Positions 1 to 7,199 of a stretch of 19,689 nt of DNA are shown in pieces. The notes under the pieces are model-generated. The model had not been told where the DNA came from and ran no database searches. It saw nothing but the letters and a program-made list of their open reading frames with translations. Where the stretch lies: NCBI GenBank assembly GCA_031411495.1, contig JANOBD010000001.1, positions 1 through 19,689 on the forward strand, in the 5' to 3' direction. Made by a program: the position numbers and the translations under genes. The stretch's first letter is position 1. Every line of letters starts with the position of its first letter. Source of the stretch: JANOBD01 sp031411495. GTDB lineage: Bacteria > Planctomycetota > Phycisphaerae > Tepidisphaerales > Tepidisphaeraceae.

Positions 1-72
1 TTGCAGCGTGTCCCGTTGAGCGGCATTCAGCCGGACGACGACCTTCCGGACAGGGGCGAGTGAATAGTCCAT
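1..72 (-). CDS. N-terminus of a transposase-like protein (IS630 type?), cut by the left edge
   Basis: Reading leftward from an ATG at 72 gives 24 open codons to the window edge: MDYSLAPVRKVVVRLNAAQR then DTLQ. The run of basic and hydrophobic residues followed by LNAAQRDTLQ resembles the first helix of the helix-turn-helix at the start of IS630-type transposases, but 24 residues cannot settle the family. The gene is oriented away from the DUF4268-like reading frame that begins beside it, and that frame lacks its expected N-terminal part. This fits an insertion that removed the neighbour's 5' end. It could equally be an unrelated small gene. Confidence 0.3.
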   Translation of the reverse strand, partial: MDYSLAPVRKVVVRLNAAQRDTLQ

Positions 73-905
73 GCGCGTCCTCCATGACGGGAGAACGAGA
101 TCGTAGGCTTGCCGCTCAGCTCAGCTGCAATGAAACACTAGGACGCCGTTACCTGCATTTCGAGAGTGGGCGTGCGAGGTCCGCATTCACCACGATCTTG
201 GACGACGAGAATGGGTGTGTCGCCACTCAATTTCGGTTCCATTGTCGTGAAGCGGAATCCAACCTTGCAATCCTCAGGCAGGAGGAAGTGGCCATCGAGG
301 CTGAGGTGGGTACGGACCTCGAATGGGAAGTCGACGGTCGCATTGCGTGCTGCTCCTGGTACCTCGAATCCGCTCAGCCGCTGGATCGAGCCGATTGGGA
401 ACGGCAACACAAGTGGCTCGCGCGTTCATTGCTTGCGCTGATAAAGGCAGTCGGACCCAGGGTCGCTTCACCCGTTGTTCCATCTCGCGAACGGCGACAG
501 AGACGCGAATTGCTATGGCAGGCCGTGTCGGGTGAGCTCGCGAAACGTGGATCGACGATCCAGCTTCCAGACCAATCCTTGCAGATGGTCCGCGTGCAAC
601 TGGCAAAGGGAGCGAGCTTATGTTTCCAGGCGATGCTTGAACAGAATTGGGTGTGGGTCGGTCTAGAGATCGAACTCGGTGAGCCGATGGAACGATTCCA
701 GTCGGTCGAAAAGGGCCTCTTGGCCGCTTCGACGAACGGCGCAACGAGATTTGAAAAGGAAGTCGTTAACGACTGTGTATACGTGGGGAGTTACCGGTTC
801 GCCAACCCCGCGGCGAAAGATTATCTGGCTCGTGCATCGGATTGGTTATCATGGGTTGCAATGACGGTCTTGGAAGCCGCCAAGGTACATCGTCCGAATG
901 AATGA
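60..905 (+). CDS. DUF4268-like protein with two tandem domains, probably a 5'-truncated remnant
   Basis: Product of 281 residues if the GTG at 60 is used; the frame stays open to the window edge, so the true start is uncertain. Residues about 30-135 match the DUF4268 pattern I know: a beta-rich stretch, then ESNLAILRQEEVAIEAEVG, LEWEV, an RIACC strand, and a W..Q.KWLARSLLALIKAVGPRV helix. Residues about 145-281 look like a second, more divergent copy that starts RRELLWQAVSGEL and ends with a WLSWVAMTVLEAAKVHRP helix. DUF4268 domains usually sit behind an N-terminal PD-(D/E)XK nuclease-like region, which is absent here, and a transposase-like start codon lies on the opposite strand at 72. I infer that the nuclease half was lost and this piece is decaying or repurposed. 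Function unknown. There is no clear ribosome binding site at 60. Confidence 0.6.
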   Translation: MNSPCASSMTGERDRRLAAQLSCNETLGRRYLHFESGRARSAFTTILDDENGCVATQFRFHCREAESNLAILRQEEVAIEAEVGTDLEWEVDGRIACCSWYLESAQPLDRADWERQHKWLARSLLALIKAVGPRVASPVVPSRERRQRRELLWQAVSGELAKRGSTIQLPDQSLQMVRVQLAKGASLCFQAMLEQNWVWVGLEIELGEPMERFQSVEKGLLAASTNGATRFEKEVVNDCVYVGSYRFANPAAKDYLARASDWLSWVAMTVLEAAKVHRPNE

Positions 906-955
906 CGAGCGGCCAACCCATTCGCGATGTCAAAGGGCGAAACTGCTGAACAGAG

Positions 956-1060
956 GTGCATGTTCGACACGACAAGCGAGGATTGTACGTGTTCGCGGGC
1001 AACGGCACCGTACCGATCGACAACAACGTGTCCGAGCACAAGGAACCGCCCCGACACTCA
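956..1060 (+). pseudogene. IS66-type transposase scrap (DDE region)
   Basis: The frame beginning at 956 reads RGLYVFAGNGTVPIDNNVSE between about 977 and 1040. The GxxPIDNNxxE signature is the stretch around the last catalytic glutamate of IS66-family transposases, usually written dGrlPIDNNxaEr. What should follow (arginine-rich RKNWLF segment) is not recognisable in any frame, and nothing upstream matches the family either, so only about 30 codons survive. It lies in the 254-base gap between the DUF4268-like frame and the histidine kinase. I see no terminal repeats here. Other long frames across this gap have no recognisable content. Confidence 0.45.
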
Positions 1061-1159
1061 CTCTCGCAAAAGACCAGGCGCAGGGTTTTGGGCGTGTCAT
1101 CAGATTGTGTCGACGCTCGTTATCGCGGGGAATCTCGACGAATGTTATCGTGAGTTGCG

Positions 1160-2059
1160 ATGACCTCGCATTCAAAACTCGTGAGTCGATCGGGTTTCGG
1201 GGGATCGCTCGACCCGTTAAAGGTCTTTGCGATCGTCCTGGCAATTGTCTTTTTCTGCCAGGGCGCAATCATGTTGTTGTCGCCAATCCTCTATCCGGAG
1301 GGTCCGCTTGGCGCGATAGAAGGCGTAATCGATGCGTCAGTACTGACGGTTGTGCTGGCACCATTTCTCTGGTTCCTGATCGTCGCGCCGTTTCGGGCTG
1401 CGCTGCGGGACAGAGCGCAGCTCTTGAATCGATTGTTCGATGCCCAGGACATGGAGCGAGCAGATATTGCCCGTGAGTTGCATGACGGCATCGGGCAGCA
1501 ACTCACCGCGATGCTGTTTCGACTTCGCGCCGTGATCGAGACGGCCGAATCAGATTCGCTCCGCGATCAGGTCACCGCAATCTGTGAATTGGGGCAACAT
1601 ACGCAAGAAGATATCCGTCGACTTTCGCGTGACTTGCGATCGGCCGTGCTTGATCAATTTGGGCTCGTCGATGCGCTGGAGCGCCTCGCAAGCGAGTTCC
1701 GTTCAGGCGATCGAGGGAAGGTCGACGTGATTGCGGCAAGCCTGGGTAACCGACGGTTCAACCGCGATACCGAGAATGCTGTTTATCGTGTGGCGCAGGA
1801 AGCGATCGCAAATGCGGTGCGACACGGATGCGCAAGCCAGATCAGTGTTGAGTGCCGGATCGACGCGTCGTCGCTGATCCTCCAGGTGCGCGACAACGGT
1901 ATTGGCTTCTCAGTTTCAGATTTCGATCCGCAAGTCGGCGATGACAAGGCCTTCGGCCTGATCAGCATGAGGGAGCGGGTCAGCCTTCTGGGCGGTGTGT
2001 TTACGGTGGACTCGGTTCCGGGCGAAGGAACCACTGTGTTTGCGAGATTTCCAACTTGA
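1160..2059 (+). CDS. NarL-family sensor histidine kinase with two membrane helices
   Basis: Membrane kinase of 299 residues that should phosphorylate the response regulator encoded immediately downstream. Two hydrophobic helices (about 20-42 and 58-78) flank a short loop, so there is almost no extracellular sensor domain. A HisKA_3 dimerisation domain follows, with the H-box ARELHDGIGQQLTAM and phospho-acceptor His108. The ATPase domain is complete: N-box QEAIANAVRHG (Asn218), G1 motif VRDNGIGF (245-250), G2-type motif FGLISMRERV and a GEGTTVFARFP ending. This arrangement is typical of LiaS/DesK/NarX-type kinases. The ATG at 1160 is the natural start because the first helix follows directly; no strong Shine-Dalgarno sequence precedes it. 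The stop overlaps an alternative TTG start of the next gene, which supports co-transcription. The signal sensed cannot be told from sequence. Confidence 0.93.
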   Translation: MTSHSKLVSRSGFGGSLDPLKVFAIVLAIVFFCQGAIMLLSPILYPEGPLGAIEGVIDASVLTVVLAPFLWFLIVAPFRAALRDRAQLLNRLFDAQDMERADIARELHDGIGQQLTAMLFRLRAVIETAESDSLRDQVTAICELGQHTQEDIRRLSRDLRSAVLDQFGLVDALERLASEFRSGDRGKVDVIAASLGNRRFNRDTENAVYRVAQEAIANAVRHGCASQISVECRIDASSLILQVRDNGIGFSVSDFDPQVGDDKAFGLISMRERVSLLGGVFTVDSVPGEGTTVFARFPT

Positions 2060-2073
2060 GAGGGCCTGCCCCC

Positions 2074-2766
2074 ATGCCCAAAGTAAGAGTGCTGATCGTA
2101 GACGACCATTCGCTCGTTCGTACGGGGATAAAGCTGCTTATCCAGACGCAGAAGGACATCGAGTGCGTTGGCGAAGCAGAGGATGGTTTAAGCGCAGTGC
2201 ACAAATCCGCACTGTTGCAGCCAGATGTTATTACTTTGGATCTCGGCCTCAAGTCCAGTTCCGGTCTGGAATGGGTGAAGCGACTTCAGGAGGTAGCAAA
2301 GGCACGAATCCTCGTGCTGACGATGTTCGACGATCCTAGTTTCGTGCGATCGGCTCTCGCGATGGGAGTGCATGGCTACCTATTGAAGAGTTCGGGCGAA
2401 ACCCAGTTCCTCACCGCGATTCGCGCCATTGCACAAGGCCAGCAATATATCGATGCAACGCTAGCGGATCAGATCTCCGCGGCACCCTTCGGCAGCTCAT
2501 TTTCACGGCCAATTGTGACACTCAGTCCGCGCGAGCAGGAAATCCTGATTCTGGTCGCTCAAGGCAACACGAATCAGGTGGCCGCACAGCGTATGGGTGT
2601 CAGCGTGAAGACGGTAGAGTCCTATCGCGCCAGGCTGATGGAGAAATTAGGGCTATCCAATCGCGCGGACCTGACTCGATTTGCCGTGGAAACTGGCTTA
2701 TTGCGTCCTGCGAATGCAAATCCCAACCCGGCGTCGGATCGAAAAACTGGTCCGCAGAACAGCTAG
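2074..2766 (+). CDS. NarL/LuxR-type response regulator
   Basis: DNA-binding regulator of 230 residues, partner of the kinase just upstream. The receiver domain (about 4-120) has the acidic pair Asp10/Asp11, phospho-acceptor Asp56 in DVITLDLGLK, Thr83 in LVLTMF and Lys105 in GYLLKSS. A linker leads to a LuxR-type helix-turn-helix at about 148-208 (TLSPREQEILILVAQGNTNQ, then VSVKTVESYRARLMEKL). A TTG at 2056 overlaps the kinase stop and would add six residues; I chose the ATG at 2074 because MPKVRVLIVDDHS is the usual receiver start and a GAGAGG lies upstream. The tail after residue 210 is short and disordered. The next downstream genes are candidate targets because an inverted repeat lies in front of them at 2838-2854, but nothing in the sequence proves it. 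Confidence 0.94.
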   Translation: MPKVRVLIVDDHSLVRTGIKLLIQTQKDIECVGEAEDGLSAVHKSALLQPDVITLDLGLKSSSGLEWVKRLQEVAKARILVLTMFDDPSFVRSALAMGVHGYLLKSSGETQFLTAIRAIAQGQQYIDATLADQISAAPFGSSFSRPIVTLSPREQEILILVAQGNTNQVAAQRMGVSVKTVESYRARLMEKLGLSNRADLTRFAVETGLLRPANANPNPASDRKTGPQNS

Positions 2767-2837
2767 CGTCGGGGTCCTTCCTCACTGATCTGCATAAGGA
2801 TATTCAAACTTTTAGGGTAAAACCCGGCAGGGGCCGT

Positions 2838-2854
2838 GTTAGCGCAATGCTAAC
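2838..2854. promoter_or_regulatory. Perfect inverted repeat GTTAGC-N5-GCTAAC
   Basis: Six-base arms (2838-2843 and 2849-2854) surround a GCAAT spacer. The upstream candidate start codon of the prepilin-like gene (ATG at 2847) falls inside the repeat, so it could act as an operator or as a small RNA hairpin at the translation start. The 80-base gap that contains it follows a response regulator gene. A binding role is conjecture. Confidence 0.3.
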
Positions 2855-3884
2855 GTTTCTCGACATCGACGTCTGGGATCCGCGTCGACATCAAGTGGTC
2901 ATACGTATGCCAAGCAACGCTTCATGGGTCTGCACATTTCTACCCACCTCTCGTGGAAAAGAAAAAGCGCATCATACGAGACCACGCAGGCTTGCGCGCG
3001 AAGCGTTTACGCTCGTTGAGTTATTAGTTGTCATCGGGATTATCGCGCTGTTGATCTCAATCCTCGTTCCGACACTGAACAAGGCACGATCGACGGCAAA
3101 CACGGTGAAGTGCGCTTCAAACCTCCGGCAACTCGCATCGGCTTGGCAGATGTACGCGAATCAGAATCGGGGGGTGTGTTGTCCCGCACGACTCCCCAAG
3201 CGTGCGGGATCAGACGGCGCCTATGGCCTTGGAAATGGCGAGATGGAGTACCGCCCGCGCTGGTATGAGCTGCTCGGTTCGCTTTGCAGGATCTATCCCA
3301 ACTCACATCCGAAAGTTCAGGAGGACGACAGTTGGACGATCACCAATTCCGTCTTTCTCTGTGCGGCCGACTATGAATGGAACAACAGTCGAAACTACCC
3401 GTATGGATACAACTACCAGTTTCTAGGGAACACCCGGCAAAAGAGCGGCGGCGGTTTCATCAATTGGCCAGCCAAGGCCAGCCGTATCCGGGCAGCGGAA
3501 ACGGTAATGGCCGCGGATTGCCTGGGTGCTGCCGCGGGGAAGCCTCCTTCGTTTCGGCACGGCTATCGCGCCGACGGAGTAGATGATGAAGACGCAATCG
3601 GCAACAAGTCCTATTTGCTCGATCCGCCGCGACTGACCGCGTACTCCGACTACTGCGAAGGCAAGCCGAGCCACAATCTCGCGGATCGCTCCGCGCCGGA
3701 TGCCAGGCATAACAGTAAGTCGAACGTCGCGTTTTGTGATGGGCACGTTGCGTTACTTGCGCCGATCGAGATTGGCTTCGTGATCAACAAGGAAGACCAA
3801 TACTACGAACCATTTCCGATCGGCGCGACCAACCGCTGGTTCTCGGGATCTGGGAACGACGAGGATCCGCCTCGCGGCTTTTGA
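2847..3884 (+). CDS. Type II secretion/pilin-like protein (planctomycete H-X9-DG family)
   Basis: Product of 345 residues from ATG 2847, or 325 from ATG 2907. A prepilin-type N-methylation signal reads REAFTLVELLVVIGIIALLI at 51-70: cleavage is expected after Ala53, with Phe54 at +1 and Glu58 at +5, followed by the long hydrophobic helix. Ala rather than Gly at -1 is common in planctomycetes. The globular part has several cysteines and ends with the H-X9-DG signature (His288, Asp298-Gly299, in NVAFCDGHVALL) that defines a large planctomycete pilin-like family. The leader of 33-53 residues is unusually long. Neither start has a convincing ribosome binding site, and the first lies within an inverted repeat, so the start is unsettled. 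Such proteins are membrane-anchored and face the periplasm; individual roles are mostly unknown. It is the first gene of a same-strand block ending at 11823. Confidence 0.88.
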   Translation: MLTFLDIDVWDPRRHQVVIRMPSNASWVCTFLPTSRGKEKAHHTRPRRLAREAFTLVELLVVIGIIALLISILVPTLNKARSTANTVKCASNLRQLASAWQMYANQNRGVCCPARLPKRAGSDGAYGLGNGEMEYRPRWYELLGSLCRIYPNSHPKVQEDDSWTITNSVFLCAADYEWNNSRNYPYGYNYQFLGNTRQKSGGGFINWPAKASRIRAAETVMAADCLGAAAGKPPSFRHGYRADGVDDEDAIGNKSYLLDPPRLTAYSDYCEGKPSHNLADRSAPDARHNSKSNVAFCDGHVALLAPIEIGFVINKEDQYYEPFPIGATNRWFSGSGNDEDPPRGF

Positions 3885-3927
3885 CGTCGACCCGCGTTTT
3901 GATTCATGAAGCAGTGGAGGAAACAAA

Positions 3928-4560
3928 ATGAATCCAGCCATTCTCAACGAGGCGTCGGTTACGTCGGGCAAACGCCAAGGTCTTCCAACGTCGATCCTGT
4001 TCGTATCGATCGCGGTGGTCGCGATCGCAGGGGTTTGGACGGCCGTCGTGCTACGCGCGCCGGCTTCACCGAACAATGATGCGGTCAAACTGGCAAAAGT
4101 GGCGTCGAGTGCCGAGTTCGCAAACGCGTCCGCTGAGAAACAACGGCAATGGATGCTGTCGATGAACGATCGAAAAGACCAAATCGTGGCGACCTACCGT
4201 GGTGGCAGACTGACCGAGCAGGAGTTCCAGGCGGCCATGAATCTGGCGTGGATGGCGAAGCAGGAAGACCACGTGACCAAATACTACCGGCTCGCAGCAG
4301 GCAAAGAGCGAGAGGCGTTTCTCGACAAGCTCGCAAAGAAGCACTTCGAAGCAAAGGACGCCGCAAAGACCGACCCGAGTAAAGACGACGACTTCAACCA
4401 CGACGAAGTGTGGGAACAGAACTGGATCACTAAATGGCCTTCGGAGAAACGCGCGCAGTACGAAGCGTTCCGCAAAGCTCGCGATGAACGGCGCGACGCC
4501 TGGAAACTTGCCAACCGACCGAAAAAAGAGAAACAGCCGAGCGGACCATCAGGCAGATGA
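3928..4560 (+). CDS. Single-span membrane protein with charged, helical C-terminal region
   Basis: Product of 210 residues that I do not recognise as a named family. One hydrophobic segment at about 21-43 acts as a signal anchor; the rest is highly charged and probably helical. The middle (about 68-135, EKQRQWMLSMNDRKDQIVAT, then AAGKEREAFLDKLAKK) has the rhythm of planctomycete proteins rich in short 'EREAFLDK' helices, but I cannot assign a domain. The tail is lysine/proline rich. The start is well supported: GGAGG at 3917-3921 precedes the ATG at 3928. The stop lies six bases before the ABC transporter start, so the two are almost surely co-translated; a helper or stator for the exporter is a reasonable guess, not a finding. 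Confidence 0.75.
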   Translation: MNPAILNEASVTSGKRQGLPTSILFVSIAVVAIAGVWTAVVLRAPASPNNDAVKLAKVASSAEFANASAEKQRQWMLSMNDRKDQIVATYRGGRLTEQEFQAAMNLAWMAKQEDHVTKYYRLAAGKEREAFLDKLAKKHFEAKDAAKTDPSKDDDFNHDEVWEQNWITKWPSEKRAQYEAFRKARDERRDAWKLANRPKKEKQPSGPSGR

Positions 4561-4566
4561 ATCCAC

Positions 4567-6372
4567 ATGACAATCGCGCTTCCTAAACATTTTCTACCTA
4601 AGGCGATTCGCAAGCCGCACTGGTCCTTCAGGCGATGGGCGGCGCTCGGGGCGACCGCATGGCAATTCGGAAGGCGACATCGACCAGCGTTGATGCTGGC
4701 AACGCTCAGCGCGTTGCTCGTCATCGTCATCCGGATCTCCATCCCGTTCCTGTTCAAGGAACTCCTGAAGCCGATGCTTTCGGGGTCCCACAACCACCGA
4801 AACCTTTCCACATGGCTCGAGTCGAGCACCATCGAGCCGACCTTGATCTTTGGCGTTGGCTTTCTGATTCTTCTGACGCTGCTTGGCTTCTTCGATTTCT
4901 TTATGAGGTTGAAGTACGCGCAGTTCGCGATCGGCACCGTGCGAGACCTGCGCGCACGCGCGTTTCGCTCCGCACTACTGGTCGATCCGAGCATCCGCGT
5001 GACTGATTCCGGGGAACTCATCGCCCGGCTGATCGGAGACACTGCGCGGGTAAAGGAGGGACTGAAGGGCTTCCTGGTTCATGTGGTCACCAATGGTGGA
5101 CTGTTTATTGGCGTAAGCGTGATCCTTATCGTGTTGCAGCCCTTGCTCGGTTCGATCTTTGCCGTGGCATTTCTCCTCATTGGACTGATTACGCTGTTCG
5201 GAACCACGTGTGTCTATCACCGGGCCGGTCGGTTCCGCTCCAAAGAAGGGCGATTGGCCCAGTCGATCAACAAGGCTTGGAAGGGCCGACGCGTCGACGA
5301 GTCGTTTGCAACGATCAACGCATCGAGTGGCGAGCACGAAGCAACCGTTACTCGAATCCAGGGCCGCACCACGTGGGCGGCCCACGGCATTTTCGGATTT
5401 GCGGTTCTTCTCGTCGTGTGGCTGGGAATGCGAATGGTGGCGAATCGCGAACTCACGACTGAAGACATGCTGCTATTCATCATGTATGCGATGGTGACGC
5501 GCGCTCCAATCGTGCAGCTTACGCGTCAGGGCACGCGCACGGGAAAAATACTCGCGTGTCTGGACCGAATCGATTTTCTACTCGCCGCGGCGAACGAGGT
5601 CGAAACGACTTCAACGCTTCCGGCGCTGAACGACTGCATCCGGCTCAAAGACGTACGCGTTCGAAGCACCAAGTCGCAAGGCAATAGACGACGGTTATCC
5701 ATCGACGAACTTGAACTCCGTCGAGGGTCGCGCGTCGCAGTGATAGGCGCCGGCGGGGCAGGCAAATCGACATTGCTCGCATTGTTGTCAGGCACGCTCA
5801 GCGCGGATCGTGGAAACATAATCTGGGACGATCGACTGCTGTCTGAAACTGCGTTGCAGGCGCGTGAAACGAGGATCGCCCACGTTGCTCAGTCCGTAAC
5901 GTTCACAAAGCAACGACTGTTTCAGTATTTCGGCTTGCCTGACGCGAATGTGAGTGTCGAGGCGAAAGCGGTCTTCGATCGGGTGGGCGCGACGGCGGTG
6001 CTGTCCTTGTTGCCCGATGGCGTGAACACCAAGCTCGATTCCGATTCACTGTCCGAAGGTGAGAGAAAGACGCTTGCAGTTGCGAAGGCATGCCTTCGTG
6101 AACGCGACCTGGTGTTGCTCGATGACCCGTGTGCCGGACTCAGCCGTGCGGCAACCAAGAGTCGCATCAAGCGAGTTGCCCGTTTCCACCCGAATGCGTT
6201 GATCGTCGCCACATTTGCGAAGCTCCCGACGACAGATCGATTTACACGAGTCATCAAGCTGAGGCACGGAAAGATCATCTTTGACGGAACGCCGCAGGAT
6301 TTTCGATCGTGGCTGGCCGCAAAGCGATCCGCCGCCAGGACTGATCGTGAAACCTCCCCGGAGGTTTCGTGA
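4567..6372 (+). CDS. ABC exporter half-transporter (membrane and ATPase domains fused), atypical catalytic residues
   Basis: Protein of 601 residues. A basic 40-residue N-terminus is followed by an exporter-type membrane domain with helices near 43-63, 93-113, 168-190, 193-215, 272-290 and 298-313, then an ATPase domain from about 358. Walker A is GAGGAGKST (394-402) and the Q-loop Gln is 442. The signature is LSEGE (495-499) instead of LSGGQ. Walker B is LVLLDD (515-520), so the usual catalytic Glu is Asp520. The switch His is replaced by Phe550 in LIVATFAKLP. These changes suggest slow or altered ATP hydrolysis. Active exporters form dimers; no second half-transporter is nearby, so a homodimer is expected. 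Substrate unknown; the downstream nucleotidyltransferase and polymer transferase suggest a lipid-linked or surface-polymer precursor. Its stop codon overlaps the next start. Confidence 0.9.
   Translation: MTIALPKHFLPKAIRKPHWSFRRWAALGATAWQFGRRHRPALMLATLSALLVIVIRISIPFLFKELLKPMLSGSHNHRNLSTWLESSTIEPTLIFGVGFLILLTLLGFFDFFMRLKYAQFAIGTVRDLRARAFRSALLVDPSIRVTDSGELIARLIGDTARVKEGLKGFLVHVVTNGGLFIGVSVILIVLQPLLGSIFAVAFLLIGLITLFGTTCVYHRAGRFRSKEGRLAQSINKAWKGRRVDESFATINASSGEHEATVTRIQGRTTWAAHGIFGFAVLLVVWLGMRMVANRELTTEDMLLFIMYAMVTRAPIVQLTRQGTRTGKILACLDRIDFLLAAANEVETTSTLPALNDCIRLKDVRVRSTKSQGNRRRLSIDELELRRGSRVAVIGAGGAGKSTLLALLSGTLSADRGNIIWDDRLLSETALQARETRIAHVAQSVTFTKQRLFQYFGLPDANVSVEAKAVFDRVGATAVLSLLPDGVNTKLDSDSLSEGERKTLAVAKACLRERDLVLLDDPCAGLSRAATKSRIKRVARFHPNALIVATFAKLPTTDRFTRVIKLRHGKIIFDGTPQDFRSWLAAKRSAARTDRETSPEVS
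6349..6368 (+). promoter_or_regulatory. Hairpin that can hide the ribosome binding site of the nucleotidyltransferase
   Basis: GAAACCTCC (6349-6357) and GGAGGTTTC (6360-6368) are perfect complements around CC; a stable form has eight pairs and a four-base loop. The right arm contains the GGAGG Shine-Dalgarno sequence for the ATG at 6372, and both arms lie in the last codons of the ABC gene. Ribosomes finishing the ABC gene would open the stem, so this looks like translational coupling. Pairing is seen directly; the role is inferred. Confidence 0.5.
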
Positions 6373-7178
6373 TGCAGGCGGTCATCCTCGCGGCAGGACG
6401 CGGCAGTCGATTGAAGGAAGGCATTCCGAAGTGTCTCCTCAAGCTCGACCGTCGTCCGCTTATTGAACATCAGATTCGCACGCTGCGAAGTCTTGGCGTC
6501 AACGATATTTGTGTCGTCGTCGGTTACGGCGCGGAACAGGTGCGGGCGCTTTTGAAGGATACCGTCCATTACGTCCACAACCCCCGCGCGCTGGAGACCA
6601 ACAGCCTCTACTCGCTATCCCTTGCGAGGGGCTGGGTTCGCGGGGAGTTTCTGCAAATCAACGCGGATGTGATCGCCGACAGCAGCGTCTACGAGCGGCT
6701 ACTGGAGACGAAAGGCAGCGCACTTGCATTCGATGGTTCCTCCGGCCAGAGCGACGAACATATGAAGGTCCGACTCCGCGGAAAGCGTCTCGTGGAAATC
6801 AGCAAATCGCTGGACCCGGCCAGCTCCGACGGCGAAAGCCTGGGCGTTTTGAAGTTCGACGATTCGGGCAGGGCAATGCTGTTCAAGGCGGCGAGCCAGT
6901 TGATCGCAGACAACGGCGAGAACCGATGGGCGCCCGCCGCCGTCGATCGAATTGCGCGGCATCATCCCATTCAGTGCGTCGACGTCGCCGGCATCGCGTG
7001 GACCGAAGTCGATTTCATCGAAGATGCCTTGTTCGCAAAGTACGAGATTCTTCCGTCGATCCGCAGTCGCCATCTCAAGGCGCGAACCATCGGGAAGCAT
7101 CGCGGCGCCTTGGGAATCGCGAGCCAGATGTTTTCCGCGTTCGGAAACGTCGGCGGACTGTTCGGTGATCTGTTCTAG
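6372..7178 (+). CDS. Nucleotidyltransferase, LicC/phosphocholine cytidylyltransferase-like
   Basis: Protein of 268 residues with an NTP-transferase fold. The N-terminus MQAVILAAGRGSRLKEGIPK carries the nucleotide-binding GxGxR loop and catalytic-type Lys20. The ETNSLYSLSLA segment (near residue 75), the NADVIAD metal-binding strand (near 95) and the late WTEVDFIEDALFAKYEILP helix are typical of the group that couples CTP to choline-, glycerol- or aminoalkyl-phosphates. It would yield a CDP-activated alcohol in the cytoplasm. A GTG at 6369 is also possible, but GGAGG at 6360-6364 is best spaced for the ATG at 6372, which overlaps the ABC stop by one base. The next gene encodes a CDP-glycerol-type transferase, the natural consumer. 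A nucleoside-diphosphate-sugar product cannot be excluded. Confidence 0.85.
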   Translation: MQAVILAAGRGSRLKEGIPKCLLKLDRRPLIEHQIRTLRSLGVNDICVVVGYGAEQVRALLKDTVHYVHNPRALETNSLYSLSLARGWVRGEFLQINADVIADSSVYERLLETKGSALAFDGSSGQSDEHMKVRLRGKRLVEISKSLDPASSDGESLGVLKFDDSGRAMLFKAASQLIADNGENRWAPAAVDRIARHHPIQCVDVAGIAWTEVDFIEDALFAKYEILPSIRSRHLKARTIGKHRGALGIASQMFSAFGNVGGLFGDLF

Positions 7179-7199
7179 TCCTTGAACCGGGTTGCAGTC

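Noticed and set aside
898..1476. A 192-residue plus-strand frame over the start of the histidine kinase
   Set aside because: Arg/Cys-rich content, no family resemblance, and it overlaps the well-supported kinase gene.
4284..5042. A 252-residue minus-strand frame across the ABC transporter start
   Set aside because: Antisense shadow: rich in Ser and Arg, no motifs, covers two convincing plus-strand genes.
5922..6578. A 218-residue minus-strand frame over the ATPase domain
   Set aside because: Antisense to Walker B and the nucleotidyltransferase start; no recognisable content.
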